Shown: one piece after another, positions 12,380 through 24,215 of the stretch
Numbering within the stretch: the stretch's first letter is position 1
Layout of the letters: every line of letters begins with the position of its first letter
NCBI GenBank assembly: GCA_029783825.1
Contig: JAREIK010003412.1
Coordinates: 31,242-95,241, forward strand
Length of the DNA: 64,000 nucleotides
DNA from: Sapria himalayana
Lineage: Eukaryota; Streptophyta; Magnoliopsida; Malpighiales; Rafflesiaceae
Direction: 5' to 3'
Program-made: the position numbers and the translations under genes
Notes under the pieces: generated by a model
Seen by the model: the letters and a program-made list of their open reading frames with translations, nothing else
Told to the model about the DNA's origin: nothing
Databases searched by the model: none

Positions 12380-15279
12380 TAAATATAATTTAAATAATTT
12401 ATAGAAATATTAATTACAAAATAAATTATGAGTGACAAATATAATTTAAATAATATATTTTTAATCAAAAATATATATAAGCTTATAAAATCATGCAAAA
12501 ACTAAAAAATAATTATTATTTAGTAATAAATTTTACTTTGATTTTGAATCATTTTAGGTTTTTTAATTATTTTTTAATTTATATCTATCATATTAATAAT
12601 AGTTTATTAATTTATTTTTTGATAATTGATAAATATTTGTCAATAAAATTGTTTATATTTATTTTATATTATATATAGTTATAATAATTATTATTACTAA
12701 ATATTGTATTTACATTTTTTAAAAATATTAAAATTATTATATTTTGAAATGTTATGACATTTGAAAATTTGAAAAAATATCAAAAATACATTTTTTGTTA
12801 TTTCATTGTTTAAATAAAAGGTATAAACCATTAAATTCCTAAATACATAAATCAATAACTTCTAAATCTCGAAAACCCTAAATAGATAAATTTTTTAAAC
12901 AAGTATGTCCTAAATAATAAATAATAAATCTCATTTTTATTTTTTTCATTATAATTTTAAATATTCATTTTAATTTTTTATTTGTTTATTTTTATATAAA
13001 TATTATATACAAAAATAATTATTAGTTATAAAAATATAATTTATATAAACTATCTTTCAACAAAAAAATATAGATAAACTTATTAAAAGAAGAAAAAAAT
13101 TATAAACAAAAATATATTATATAGTAATATATTTTACGTTGTTTGTGAATCATTTTTGGTTTTGTAATTATATTTTAATTGATATCTAACTTATTAATAA
13201 TAGATTATTAATTTATTTTTTGTTCAGTATTAGAATATTTATATATAAAAATATTTATATTTAATTTATATGATATATAAATTTAATAATTATTATAACT
13301 AAATATTGTATTCACTTTTGAAAAATATATTAAAATTATTATATTTTCAAAGATACCTTTGAACATGTGAAAAAACAATAAAAATATATTTTTTATTATT
13401 TCATTGTTTAAATAAAACCTATAAATCACTAAATGCCTAATCACTTAAATCACTAAACTATAAAATCCTGATACACCTATATAGAAATCGTTTAAACGGG
13501 TATCCCCTAAATAATAATTATTAAATCTCATTTTTATTTGTTTTCATTTTAATTTAAAAAATTCATTTTGATTGTTTAGTTATATATATATATATATTAA
13601 TTATATAATAAATTATGAGTTAAAAATATAATTTAAAAAAATTATTTTTCATCAAAAAATACATAAGCTTATAAAAAGAATAAAAATTTTAAAAAAATAA
13701 TTATTATTAAGTAATATATTTTGCTTTTCTTTTTATTCATTTTAGGTTTTGATATTCTATTTTAAGTAATATCAATCTTATACATAATAGATTTTTAATT
13801 TATTTTTTGATAATTATTAGAATATCTATCAATAAAATTGTTTATATTGAATTTATATGATATATAATTATTATGATTATTATAAATAAATATGTATTCA
13901 CTTTTGAAAAAAATTTAAAAATAATTATATTTTCAAAGGTTATAATCTTTAAAAATATCAAAAAATAATAAAAATAATTTTTTTTTATTTTTTTTCTTAA
14001 ATAAAACTTATAAACCACTAAATGCATACATAGTTAAATCAGTAAACTCCTAATCCCCATAATGCCTAAATACATAAACCATTAAACTGCTATATACTAC
14101 TTAATAATTAAGAAATCTAATTTTTATTTCAATTTATTATAATTTTATATATTCATTTTAATTATTTTTTAGTTTATTTTTATTGAAATATTTATTACAA
14201 AATAAAGTATGAGTGCTACAAATATAATTTAATTTATTTATTTTTAATAAAAAAAATATACGGCTCTAAAAGAAATAAAAATTTAAAAATTAAAAATTAT
14301 TATCCAGTAATATATTTTACTTTAATTTTGAATCAATTTGGGTTTTGTAAATATTTTTTAATTAAAATCTATATTTTTATTAATAGTTTATTAATTTAAT
14401 TTTTGATCATTATTATATTTTCTATCAATAAAATTGTTTAGATTGAATTTATATGATATATAATTATTAATATTATTATAACTAAATATTGTATTCACTT
14501 TTCAAAAAATTGTAAATATTATTATATTTTCAAATGTTATAACCTATGAAAATGATAAAAAATTATAGAAACTTTTTTTCTTATTTTATTTTTTTATATA
14601 AAACTTATAAACAACAAAAAGCCTAATAACATAAATCACTAAATTCCTAATGACCAAACCTCTTAATACTTAAACTATTAAACTGGTATACATTAATATT
14701 AAATCTTAAATATCATTTTAATTTTTATTCATTATAATTTTAAATTTTTATTTTAATTATTAATCAGTTTATTTTTATAGAAATATTAATTACAAAATAA
14801 ATTATTAGTGAGATGGATCTAATTTAAATTAAACCAGTATCCCTAAACAATAAATAATAAATAATAAATAATAAATCTCAATTTTTTTATTATAATTTTA
14901 AATATTCATTTTTATTATTTATTTGTTTATTTATATATAAATATTAATTAAAAAAAAATTATGAGTTAGACATATATAATTTATATAAATTATTTTTTAT
15001 CAAAAAAATATAGATAATCTTGTTAAAAGAAAAAAAATTCAAAAACAAAAAATTATTATCTAGTAATATATCTTTCTTTGCTTCTGAATCATTTTAAGTT
15101 TTGTAATTATATTTTAATTAATATCTATCTTATTATTAATGGTATATTAATTTATTTTTTGATTATTATTAGAATATTTATCAATAAAATTGTTTATATT
15201 GAATTTATATAATATATAAATATTATGATTAGTATAACTAAATATTGTATTCATATTTGATAAAAATTTATAAATTATT

Positions 15280-15311
15280 ATATTTTCAAAGGTTATAACC
15301 TTTGAAAATAT
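15280..15311. repeat. 32-bp perfect palindrome next to hAT element 1
   Basis: Same 16-bp-armed palindrome as at 10,432. It lies about 65 bp upstream of the hAT insertion, which is the same relation as in element 3 (palindrome near 51,370, with one base changed in its core). Confidence 0.88.
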
Positions 15312-15376
15312 CAAAAAATAATAAAAAAAATTTTGTTATTTTATTTTTTAAATAAAACCTATAAACAACTCAATGC

Positions 15377-15393
15377 TAGGGTTGCTCATGGGA
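15377..15393. repeat. Left terminal inverted repeat of hAT element 1
   Basis: TAGGGTTGCTCATGGGA. It pairs with the right end at 16 of 17 positions, and the target duplication CTCAATGC precedes it. Confidence 0.85.
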
Positions 15394-16383
15394 CGAGACG
15401 AGATGGGGATTACAAATCTCCAGTCCCTTCCCACAGTTCTGAGATTTTTTTAAAGATCCAGACCCATCCCATAGGTTGAAAATATCGGGATGGGATGGGA
15501 TGGAGATCAGAAATTTTGGGTAGGATAAAACAGTTCCAGGACGGAATGAAGTTCAAACATTTTTTTCAATTTATTTTCTTCAAACTGGCCAAGTTAGTTC
15601 ATGTCGAAACCTTTTTTTTGTATCTTTCAAACTCAAATTGGGCGAATTTTGTTTTGTCAAATAGGCTGAATACCGCTAACGAGTTCCATTACCTAGTCAA
15701 AAGCTTTGATGTGCAGAAAAGGATAGAAATGTTAAATAGAACGGGACCGAGTTGTGTGCTTAATTTGGTTATTTGTTTTTTCACAAGTTGGCTTTGTTCA
15801 GCCGAGTGAAAGTTAACCATAATAGAAATACTATATTTTTTAAACAATTACTTAAAATATTAAGGAATAGCTAAAGATGATCACAAACATTTGTAGCATC
15901 AATTACTACTAAAGTAATTGCTAAAATTAGGCAGCTTAATATAACAAAAAAAATACAACTAATAACAACCATGATAATAATCAATTCTCGTCAAAAAAAC
16001 AAACCAAAAGGCTGGTGGCATCTGAAACACGGTGAATGCAACCAGAAGTGTGACGGACAAGGGTTGGACCTAACTGAACATGGCTGGAATGGTATGAGGT
16101 GGCCTGGAACTCATCGGAACAGCAATAGGTGCGTCGGAATTCGATGGGCAGTAGCTTAATTGGTGGCATCTTCATGTTATATATATATATATATATATTC
16201 CTAGTTCTAGTATCAGTTTTTTAGGATGGGATGGTTTTCTAGATATATATTGTTTAAGATCTAGAACCGTCCGAAAAGAAAAAATACATGACAGAACATA
16301 ATGGGAAAAGTCAAAGTCAATAGATTTTTCTCAGTCCCGATTTTTTCGGGACAAGACTTCAGGTCGGGTCTGGAATCTCCGAG

Positions 16384-16400
16384 TCCCATGAGCAGCCCTA
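16384..16400. repeat. Right terminal inverted repeat of hAT element 1
   Basis: TCCCATGAGCAGCCCTA, the complement of the left end except for one base. It is followed by CTAAATGC, the target duplication. Confidence 0.85.
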
Positions 16401-17647
16401 CTAAATGCATATAAAGGTAAATCTGTAAACTTCTAAACCCCATAATGCCTAAATACATATACAATTAAACCGCTAAATACTACTTAATAAATAATAAATC
16501 TATTTTTTATTGCTATTTATTATATTTTTAAATATTCATTTTAATTATTTATTAGTGTGTTTATTTAGAAATATTTATTACAAAATAAATTATGAGTGAG
16601 ACAAATATAATTTAAATAATATATTATTTATCTAATAAATATATACGCTTATAAAAGAAGTAAAATTTAAAAATTAAAAATTATTATCAAGTAATATAAG
16701 TTACTTTAATTTTGAATCAATTTGGGTTTTGTAAATATTTTTTAATTAATATCTATATTAATATTAATAGTTTATATATTTAATTTTTGATCATTAATAT
16801 AATAACTATCAATAAAATTATTTATATTAAATTTATATGATATATAATTATTAATATTATTATAACAAAATATTGTATTAAAATTTCAAAAAATTTTAAA
16901 TATTATTATATTTTCAAATGTTATAACCTTGAAAATGATAAAAAATTATAGAAATTTTTTTTGTTATTTTATTTTTTTAAATAAAACCTATAAACCACTA
17001 AAAGCCTAAAAACATAAATCACTAAACTCTCAACGACAAAACCTCTAAATACTTAAATCATTAAACTTGTATACATTAATAATAAATCATAAATCTCATT
17101 TTAATTTTTATTTAGTATAATTTTAAATTTTTATTTTAATTATTTATCAATTTATTTTATAGAAATATTAATTACAAAATAAATTATTAGTGAGACAGAT
17201 CTAATTTAAATTAAACCGCTATCCCTAAATAATAAATAATAAATCTCATTTTTTTTTCATTATATTTTAAATATTCATTTTAATTAATTAATTAATTATT
17301 TATATATAAATATTAATTACAAAATAAATTGAGTTATACAAATATAATTTATATAAATTATTTTTCATCAAAAAATTCATGATAAACTTTTTAAAAGAAA
17401 AAAAAATTTCAAAACAAAAAAATTTTATATAGTTATATATTTTGCTTTTCTTCTGAATCATTTTAGGTTTTGTAATTATATTTTAATTGATATCTATCTT
17501 ATTAATAATAGATTATTAATTTATTTTTTAATCATTATTAGAATATTTATCAATAAAAATGTATATATTGAATTTATATGATATATAAATATAATGATTA
17601 TTATAACTAAATATTGTATTCACATTAAAAAAAATTTAAAAATAATT

Positions 17648-17679
17648 ATATTTTCAAAGGTTATAACCTTTGAAAATAT
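17648..17679. repeat. 32-bp perfect palindrome
   Basis: 16-bp arms around the TTATAA centre, at the same position in the monomer as the other copies. Confidence 0.88.
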
Positions 17680-18855
17680 CAAAAAATAATAAAAATAAAT
17701 TTATTATTATTTTATTTTTTTAATAAAACCAATAATCCACTAAATGCATACAAAGTTAAATCAGTAAACTCCTAAACCTCATAATGTATAAATACATAAA
17801 CCATTAAACCGCTATATACTATTTTATAATTAATAAATCTAATTTTTATTTCTCTTTCTTATAATTTGAAATATTCATTTTAATTATTTATTAGTTTATT
17901 TTTATACAAATATTTATTACAAATTAAATTATGAGAGCGACATATATATTTTAATTAATTTATTTTTAATCAAAAAAAATATATGCTTATAAAAGAAGTA
18001 AAAATTTAAAAATTTAAAAATTAAAGTATTATCTAGTAATATATTTTACTTTAATTTTGAATCTATTTGGGTTTTGTAAATATTTTATAATTAATATCAA
18101 TCTTTTTATTAATAGTTTATTAATTTAATTTTGATCATTATTATATTATCTATCAATAAAATTGTTTATATTGAATTTATATGATATATAAATATAATGA
18201 TTATTATAACTAAATATTGTATTCACATTTAATAAAAATTTAAAAATAATTATATCTTCAAAGGTTATAACCTTTGAAAATATTAAAAAATAATAAAAAT
18301 AAATTTTTTATTATTTTATTTTTTTAATAAAACCTATAATCTACTAAATGCATACACAGTTAAAACAATAAACTCCTAAACCTCATAATGCCTAAATACA
18401 TAAACCATTAAACTGCTATATACTACTTAATAATTAATAAATCTAATTTTTATTTCTCTTTCTTATAATTTTAAATATTCAATTTAATTATTTATTAGTT
18501 TATTTTTATACAAATATTTATTACAAATTAAATTATGAGAGAGACATATATATTTTAATTAATTTATTTTTAATCAAAAAAAATATATGCTTATAAAAGA
18601 AGTAAAAATTTTAAAATTTAAAATTATTATCTAGTAATATATTTTACTTTAATTTTGAATCTATTTGGGTTTTGTAAATATTTTTTTAATTAATATCAAT
18701 CTTTTTATTAATAGTTTATTAATTTAATTTTGATCATTATTATATTATCTATCAATAAAATTGTTTATATTGAATTTATATGATATATAATTATAATATT
18801 ATTATAACTAAATATTGTATTCACATTTCAAAAAATTTTAAATATTATTATATTT
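17648..18855 (+). repeat. Recent tandem duplication of one whole monomer (period 604 bp)
   Basis: Two adjacent type-A monomers share private variants: TCTCTTTCTTATAATTT, a TTTATACAAATATT box, GAATCTATTTGGG and TTAATTTAATTTTGATC. The first C of TCTCTTTC is at 17,852 in one and 18,456 in the other. They look much closer to each other than to other A monomers, so they are likely a recent unequal-exchange product. Confidence 0.75.
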
Positions 18856-21800
18856 TCAAAGGTTATAATCTATGAAAATGAGAAAAAATATCAAATTTTT
18901 TTTTGTTATTTTATTGTTTAAATAAAACCTATAAACCACTAAATGCCTAAAAACATAAATTGCTAAACTTCTAAACGACAAAACCTTTAAATACTTAAAC
19001 TATTAAAAATGTGTACATTAATAAAAAATCATAAATCTCAATTTAATTTTTATTAAGTATAATTTTAAATTTTTTTTAATTATTTATCAGTTTATTTTTA
19101 TAGAAATATTAATTACAAAATAAATTATTAGTGAGACATATCTAATTTAAATAATTTATTTTTCATCAAAAAAAATATATATCCTGATAAAAAGAGACAA
19201 AATTTTATAAACAAAAATTTATTATTTAGTAATATATTTTATTTTTATTTTGAATCATTTTAGATTTTGCAATCATATTTTTAATTTTTATCATTCTTAT
19301 TAATAATAGTTTATTAATTTTTTATTGATCATTATTATAATATCTATTAATAAAATTATTAATATTGAGTTTACATTATATATAATTATTAAGATTATTA
19401 TTACTGAATATTATATTCACATTTAAAAAAAATTAAAAATTATTATAATTTCAAAGGTTATAACCTTCAATAATTAAAAAAAATCAAAACATTAAATTTT
19501 TTATTTTTTCATTCTTTAAATAAAAACTATAAATCACTAAAGGCCTAAACACTTAAATCACTAAACTCCAAAACACCTAAATACTTAAACCATTAAACTA
19601 GTATATCCTAAATAATAAAGAATAAATCTATATTTTATTTGTATTCATTATAGTTTTAAATATTCATTTTAATTATTTATTAGTTTATTTTTATAGAATT
19701 ATAAATTAAAAATAAATTATGAGGAAGACAAATATAATTTAAATAATTTACTTTTAATAAAAAAAATATAAACTTATAAAAAGAATCAAAACATCAAAAA
19801 AATTATTATTTAGTAATATATTTTATTTTGATTTTAAATAAATTTATGTTTCGCAAATATATTTTAAATAAAATCTTTCTTATAAATAATAGTTTATTAA
19901 TTTATTTTTTGATCATTAATATAATATCTATCAATATAATTGTTTATATTGAATTTACATGATATATAATTATTAAGATTATCATAACTAAATAAAGTTT
20001 TCACATATCAAAAAAATTTAAAAATTGTTATATTTTCTAAGGTTATAACCTTCAAAAATGATAAAAAATAACAAAAATAATTTTTTTGTTATATCATTGT
20101 TTAAATAAAACTTATAAACCATTAAATGCCTAAACACATAAATCTCTAAACTCCTAAACCCCGAGGCCCCTAAATACTTAAACCTTTAAACTCGTAAACC
20201 TTAAATATAATATAAATAATATATTGAAATATTAATTACAAAATAAATTATGAGTGATACAAATATAATTTAAAAAATTATTTTTCATCAAAAAAATATA
20301 TAAGCTTATAAAAAGAGGCAAAAACTAAAAAATAAAAATTATTATTTAGTAATAAATTTTACATTGTTTTTGAATCATTTTAGGTTTTTTAATTATATTT
20401 TAATTTATATCTATCATATTAATAATAGCACTATTAATTTATTTTTTGATAATTGATATCATATCTATCAATAAAATTGTTTATATTTAGTTTATATTAT
20501 ATATAAATATAATGATTATTATTACTAAATATTATATTCACATTTTTAAAAAAATTTAAAATTATTATATTTTCAAAGGTTATAACCTTTGAAAATGTGA
20601 AAAAATATCAAAAATATTTTTCTTGTTATATCATTGTTTATATAAAACCTATAAACCACTAAATGCCAAAAAACATAAATCACTAAACTCCTAACCGACA
20701 AAACCTCTAAATACTTAAATCATTTAACTGGTAAACATTAATAATAAATCATAAATATCATTTTAATTTTTATTCAGTATAAATTTAAATTTTTATTTTA
20801 ATTATTTATCAGTTTATTTTTATAGAAATATTAATTACAAAATAAATTATTAGTTAGACAGAACTATTTTAAATTAAAACAGTATCTCTAAATAATAAAT
20901 AATAAATCTCATTTTTTTTCATTATAATTTTAAATATTCATTTTAATTATTTATTTGTTTATTTATATATAAATATTAATTAAAAATTAAATTGAGCAGG
21001 TCAAATAATTTATATAAATTATTTTTCATCGAAAAATTATAGATAAACATTTTAAAAGAAAAAAAAATTTCAAAACAAAAACTTATTATATAGTAAAATA
21101 TTTTGCTTTGCTTCTAAATCATTTTAGGTTTTGTAATTATATTTTAATTGATATCTATCTTATTAATAATAGATTATTAATTTAATTTTTTGATCATTAT
21201 TAGAATATTTATCAATAAAATTGTTTATATTAAATTTACATGATATATAATTATAAAGATTATTATAACTAAATATTATATTTACATTTGAAAATAATTT
21301 AAAAATTATTATATTTTTAAAGGTTATCATCTTTCAAAATGAGATAAAATCACAATAATAATTTTTTGTTATTTTATTGTTTATATAAAACCTATAAACT
21401 ACTAAAGTGCCTAACGCTTAAATCATTAAACTCCTAAACCCCAAAAGCACAAAACCTTTAAATACTTAACCATTTAAACCATCTTTAAAGGTTTAAGTAT
21501 TTATAAATAATATATAAATATCTATCAATAAATAAAAGTTTATTAATTTATTTTTTGATCTTTATTATATTTATATTTAGTTAATTATTATCTATCAATA
21601 AAATTGTTTATTTTTAATTTACTTGATATATAATTATTAAGTTTATTATAACTAAATATTGTATTCATATTTGTAAAAAATTTAAAAATTATTATATTAA
21701 TAAAGGTTATATCCTTTAAAATTGATAAACAATTTGAAAAATATTTTTTTGTTATTTCATTATTTAAATAAAACATATAAACTACTAAATGCCTAAACAC

Positions 21801-23664
21801 ATTAAATCACTAAACTCTTAAACTCCTAAATACTTAAACCATTAAACCGATATACTCTAAATAATAAATCATAAATCTCATTTTTATTTGTATTTAATAT
21901 TATTTTAATTATTTATTAGTTTATTTTTATAGAAATATTAATTGCAAAATAAAATTATGAATGAGACAAATATAATTTAAATAATTTATCTTCATCAAAA
22001 ACATTTATAAGCTTATAAAAAGAATCAAAAATTTAAAAATAAAAAATTATTACTTAGTAATATATTTTACTTTGATTTTGAATCGTTTTAGGTTTTACAA
22101 ATATATTTTAATTAATATCTATCTTATTAATAATAGTTTATTAATCTATTTTATGATCGATATTATAATATCGATCAATAAAATTATTTATATTGAATTT
22201 ACATGAATTTTAATTTTTATGATTATTATAATTGAATATAATATTAACATTTGAAAAAAATTAAAAATTCTAATATTTTCAATGGTTATAACCTTGAAAA
22301 TGAGAAAAAATCATAAAAATAATTTTTTGTAATTTAATTTTTAAATAAAACCTATAAACCACAAAATACCTAAATACTTAAATTACTAAACTTCTAAACC
22401 ATGATACTGCTGCACCACACACACATAACGACGGACCATAGTACACACGTGCACATATTCTTGTCCATTTTGGTGTAGCATTTAGAGGGGCCAGCACGTC
22501 CTAGAAGCAGCCAAAGGTATGGGCCACCAGTTTGTAGAGGGCCCCACTACCAAGCTGGGATGATAACATTCCGACAACTGACGAGACCGAGCAAAGTGGT
22601 CGGGAGTAAACCCAGGAGTAGATAGGAGTGGGTCCCACTAGCCCTATCATGAAGCATAGAGGGCCACCCAACAATCACCCAACCATCACCCAACATGAGT
22701 AGCGGGTAATCCATGATTAATTCGAGAGCCGGCAAGATCTGAAGCATCACCAAGCACGACTAGTTAGCATTGGAGTGCAGACCAGTCACACGGGAGAGAA
22801 AGATTCAAACTTGTAGTTTATGTTTGTAGTCTTATTTGTATCTTAGACTTTGTATGCACCATGTACATGTAGAGACGTATCATGACATACTCACACGCAC
22901 AATCTTGTCTGTTCTCTATGTAGCATGCAATGAGGGCAACTGGACCCATGAGTATCTAAGTGGGGCCCACTAATGCATTTTGTAAATACACATGAGGCAA
23001 TGCTACACTCCCGGGAGCAGAAGACTCATCATTATAGCATTTTGTAATTTTACTTGTATTCTATCTTGGTTGTACGCGTAGATAATTAGACTTTTAGATG
23101 GACCTCATCACACATGCACACCGATGCATGCATATTTTTAGATATTTTGTCGGTGCAACATACAGCCACTTCTTGGAGCTCGAGGAGGAAGCATTCTAAC
23201 CCAAGAGATACTCTTTTGAGGATCATTGGAGCAAAAGAATGTGGAATTCAGAGGTGAGAATGAATTGACAAAATGCCAAAGATATGGACTTGTGGATTTA
23301 GGGGTATTCAGTTTTACATGTATTTCATTGCATAGCAATGACATAGGCAAACGCTTGATGCTACATGGCACACACATGCACAATCTTATATTTGCATAGT
23401 TTTAATTATGGTGCATCATTCAGGTTTCTCCAAATGGCTTGGACAAATCCGAATGGAAAGGACACAGTGCGCATAATGACACAATGCCAACTCTGAAGTC
23501 CGGGAATGCTAGGTGATTTTAGTTGTATTCGTATGGTTGGAATTATTAGGCATTATGTTTTTTATGTATTTTATACATTGAATCATTAAAATTCATAGGA
23601 ATTGGTTGGCTGGCCTAAATTTTTCAGCTTTTTAGTCTCTTGTAAGTTGTCTGCCTAAATGATA

Positions 23665-23703
23665 AATAAAGTGTGTATTTTTCCAAAAAAAATACAAAAA
23701 AAA
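23665..23703 (+). other. AATAAA signal and poly(A) run, right copy
   Basis: AATAAA at 23,665-23,670 is followed about 14 bases later by an A-rich run (23,685-23,703) interrupted by TAC. The layout matches the 3' end of a retrotransposed polyadenylated transcript and is conserved in the left copy. Confidence 0.6.
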
Positions 23704-23783
23704 CCATAAACCCTAAACTTTAAATCCTAAACCTTAAACCATAAACTATAACCCTAATCAATAGACCCTAAATCCTAAATCTC
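23704..23783 (+). repeat. Degenerate telomere-like repeats, right copy
   Basis: CCATAAACCCTAAACTTTAA and further CCTAAAYC steps with mixed 7-8-bp spacing. It corresponds to 5,025-5,104 on the other strand. It resembles the satellite's own tail but contains true CCCTAAA words. Confidence 0.6.
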
Positions 23784-23934
23784 ATGTATTGCACTTTTAT
23801 AATCAAATGACTAAGTGTTAAATTTAAATTGAAATTAACAACTTTTAGGAATGTCACAGATTTATCTTTTTGTATATGTAACACAAAGTCATGACTCAAG
23901 GGGTGAGTTATGGATTAAGTCTCTTTCTTGCTTT

Positions 23935-24215
23935 AGATTATTGTAGCATTAGCAATGGTCATGATTGTATATTTTGTCTCTAGAACACAAAATCATATCG
24001 ATGAGAATATGACATAACTTGTGTCTCTCTATTGAACATATTGTTATGGCACTAAGAATGATCATTAATAAATTTTTAATCACTATAATACTGGGTCACA
24101 GTATTGGATATGACCATAGCTTCTGCATTTTATCTTTATATTGCAAAGTCATTGCACTAGGAATGATTGTAACTTTGGACATTCCTCAAGAGCAAAAGTC
24201 ATGACCCTAGAAATA
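23935..24215 (+). repeat. Degenerate ~50-100-bp tandem repeats, right copy
   Basis: Related words recur: GTAGCATTAGCAATGGTCAT (near 23,943), GTTATGGCACTAAGAATGAT (near 24,042), GTCATTGCACTAGGAATGAT (near 24,148) and GTCATGACCCTAGAAATAGT (near 24,199). They suggest an older tandem repeat, now decayed, that predates the inverted duplication. Confidence 0.5.

Larger units (their letters stand above)
7966..15376 (+). repeat. AT-rich 0.6-kb satellite, first plus-strand block
   Basis: Palindrome cores lie near 8,344, 9,091, 9,690, 10,435, 11,032, 11,628, 12,211, 12,745, 13,350, 13,930, 14,527 and 15,280. Most spacings are 535-600 bp and three are about 745 bp (8,344-9,091; 9,690-10,435; 14,527-15,280). 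By tail type the order reads B A B A B C D E F A B A, where A contains GTAATGCC, B contains CGACAAAACC, C ends TATCCTGAATAAT, D contains CTCGTAAACC, E contains CGAAAACCCTAAATAG and F contains AAATCCTGATAC. The block from C onward resembles 48.3-51.5 kb. No gene is visible. Confidence 0.9.
15377..16400 (-). mobile_element. Non-autonomous hAT element 1 (internally deleted)
   Basis: The 1,024-bp element begins TAGGGTTGCTCATGGGA and ends in its inverted complement with one mismatch. It is flanked by CTCAATGC (15,369-15,376) and CTAAATGC (16,401-16,408), an 8-bp target duplication with one mismatch, as is usual for hAT. Its left ~590 bp and right ~430 bp match elements 2 and 3, but the transposase region is absent. 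The junction near 15,970-15,985 joins ...ATAATAATCA to ...ATTCTCGTC, at an ATAATAAT-type sequence present at both ends of the missing segment in the longer copies. It cannot encode transposase. A (TA)n run lies near 16,174-16,197 and a GTCCCGA...TCGGGAC hairpin near 16,335. The strand given is that of the transposase in the longer copies. Confidence 0.9.
16401..22400 (+). repeat. AT-rich 0.6-kb satellite, second plus-strand block
   Basis: Palindrome cores lie near 16,915, 17,648, 18,255, 18,856, 19,450, 20,035, 20,575, 21,325, 21,695 and 22,280. The tail order is A (resuming after the hAT), B, A, A, B, C, D, B, then the truncated and fused monomers of the right inverted arm (21,470-21,580). 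The flank directly after the hAT (CTATTTTTTATTGCTATTTA near 16,500) is shared with the flanks of elements 2 and 3 and not with ordinary monomers. No gene is visible. Confidence 0.9.

Noticed and set aside
15495..15809. 104-codon frame in hAT element 1, sharing NWANFVLSNRLNTANEFHYL with elements 2 and 3
   Set aside because: It lies in the subterminal noncoding part, opposite to the transposase. The shared part is about 40 codons and its ends differ in each copy. It is probably DNA-level similarity only.
16174..16197. (TA)n runs in hAT elements 1 and 2 as possible regulatory sites
   Set aside because: Simple dinucleotide runs of varying length with no adjacent promoter features.
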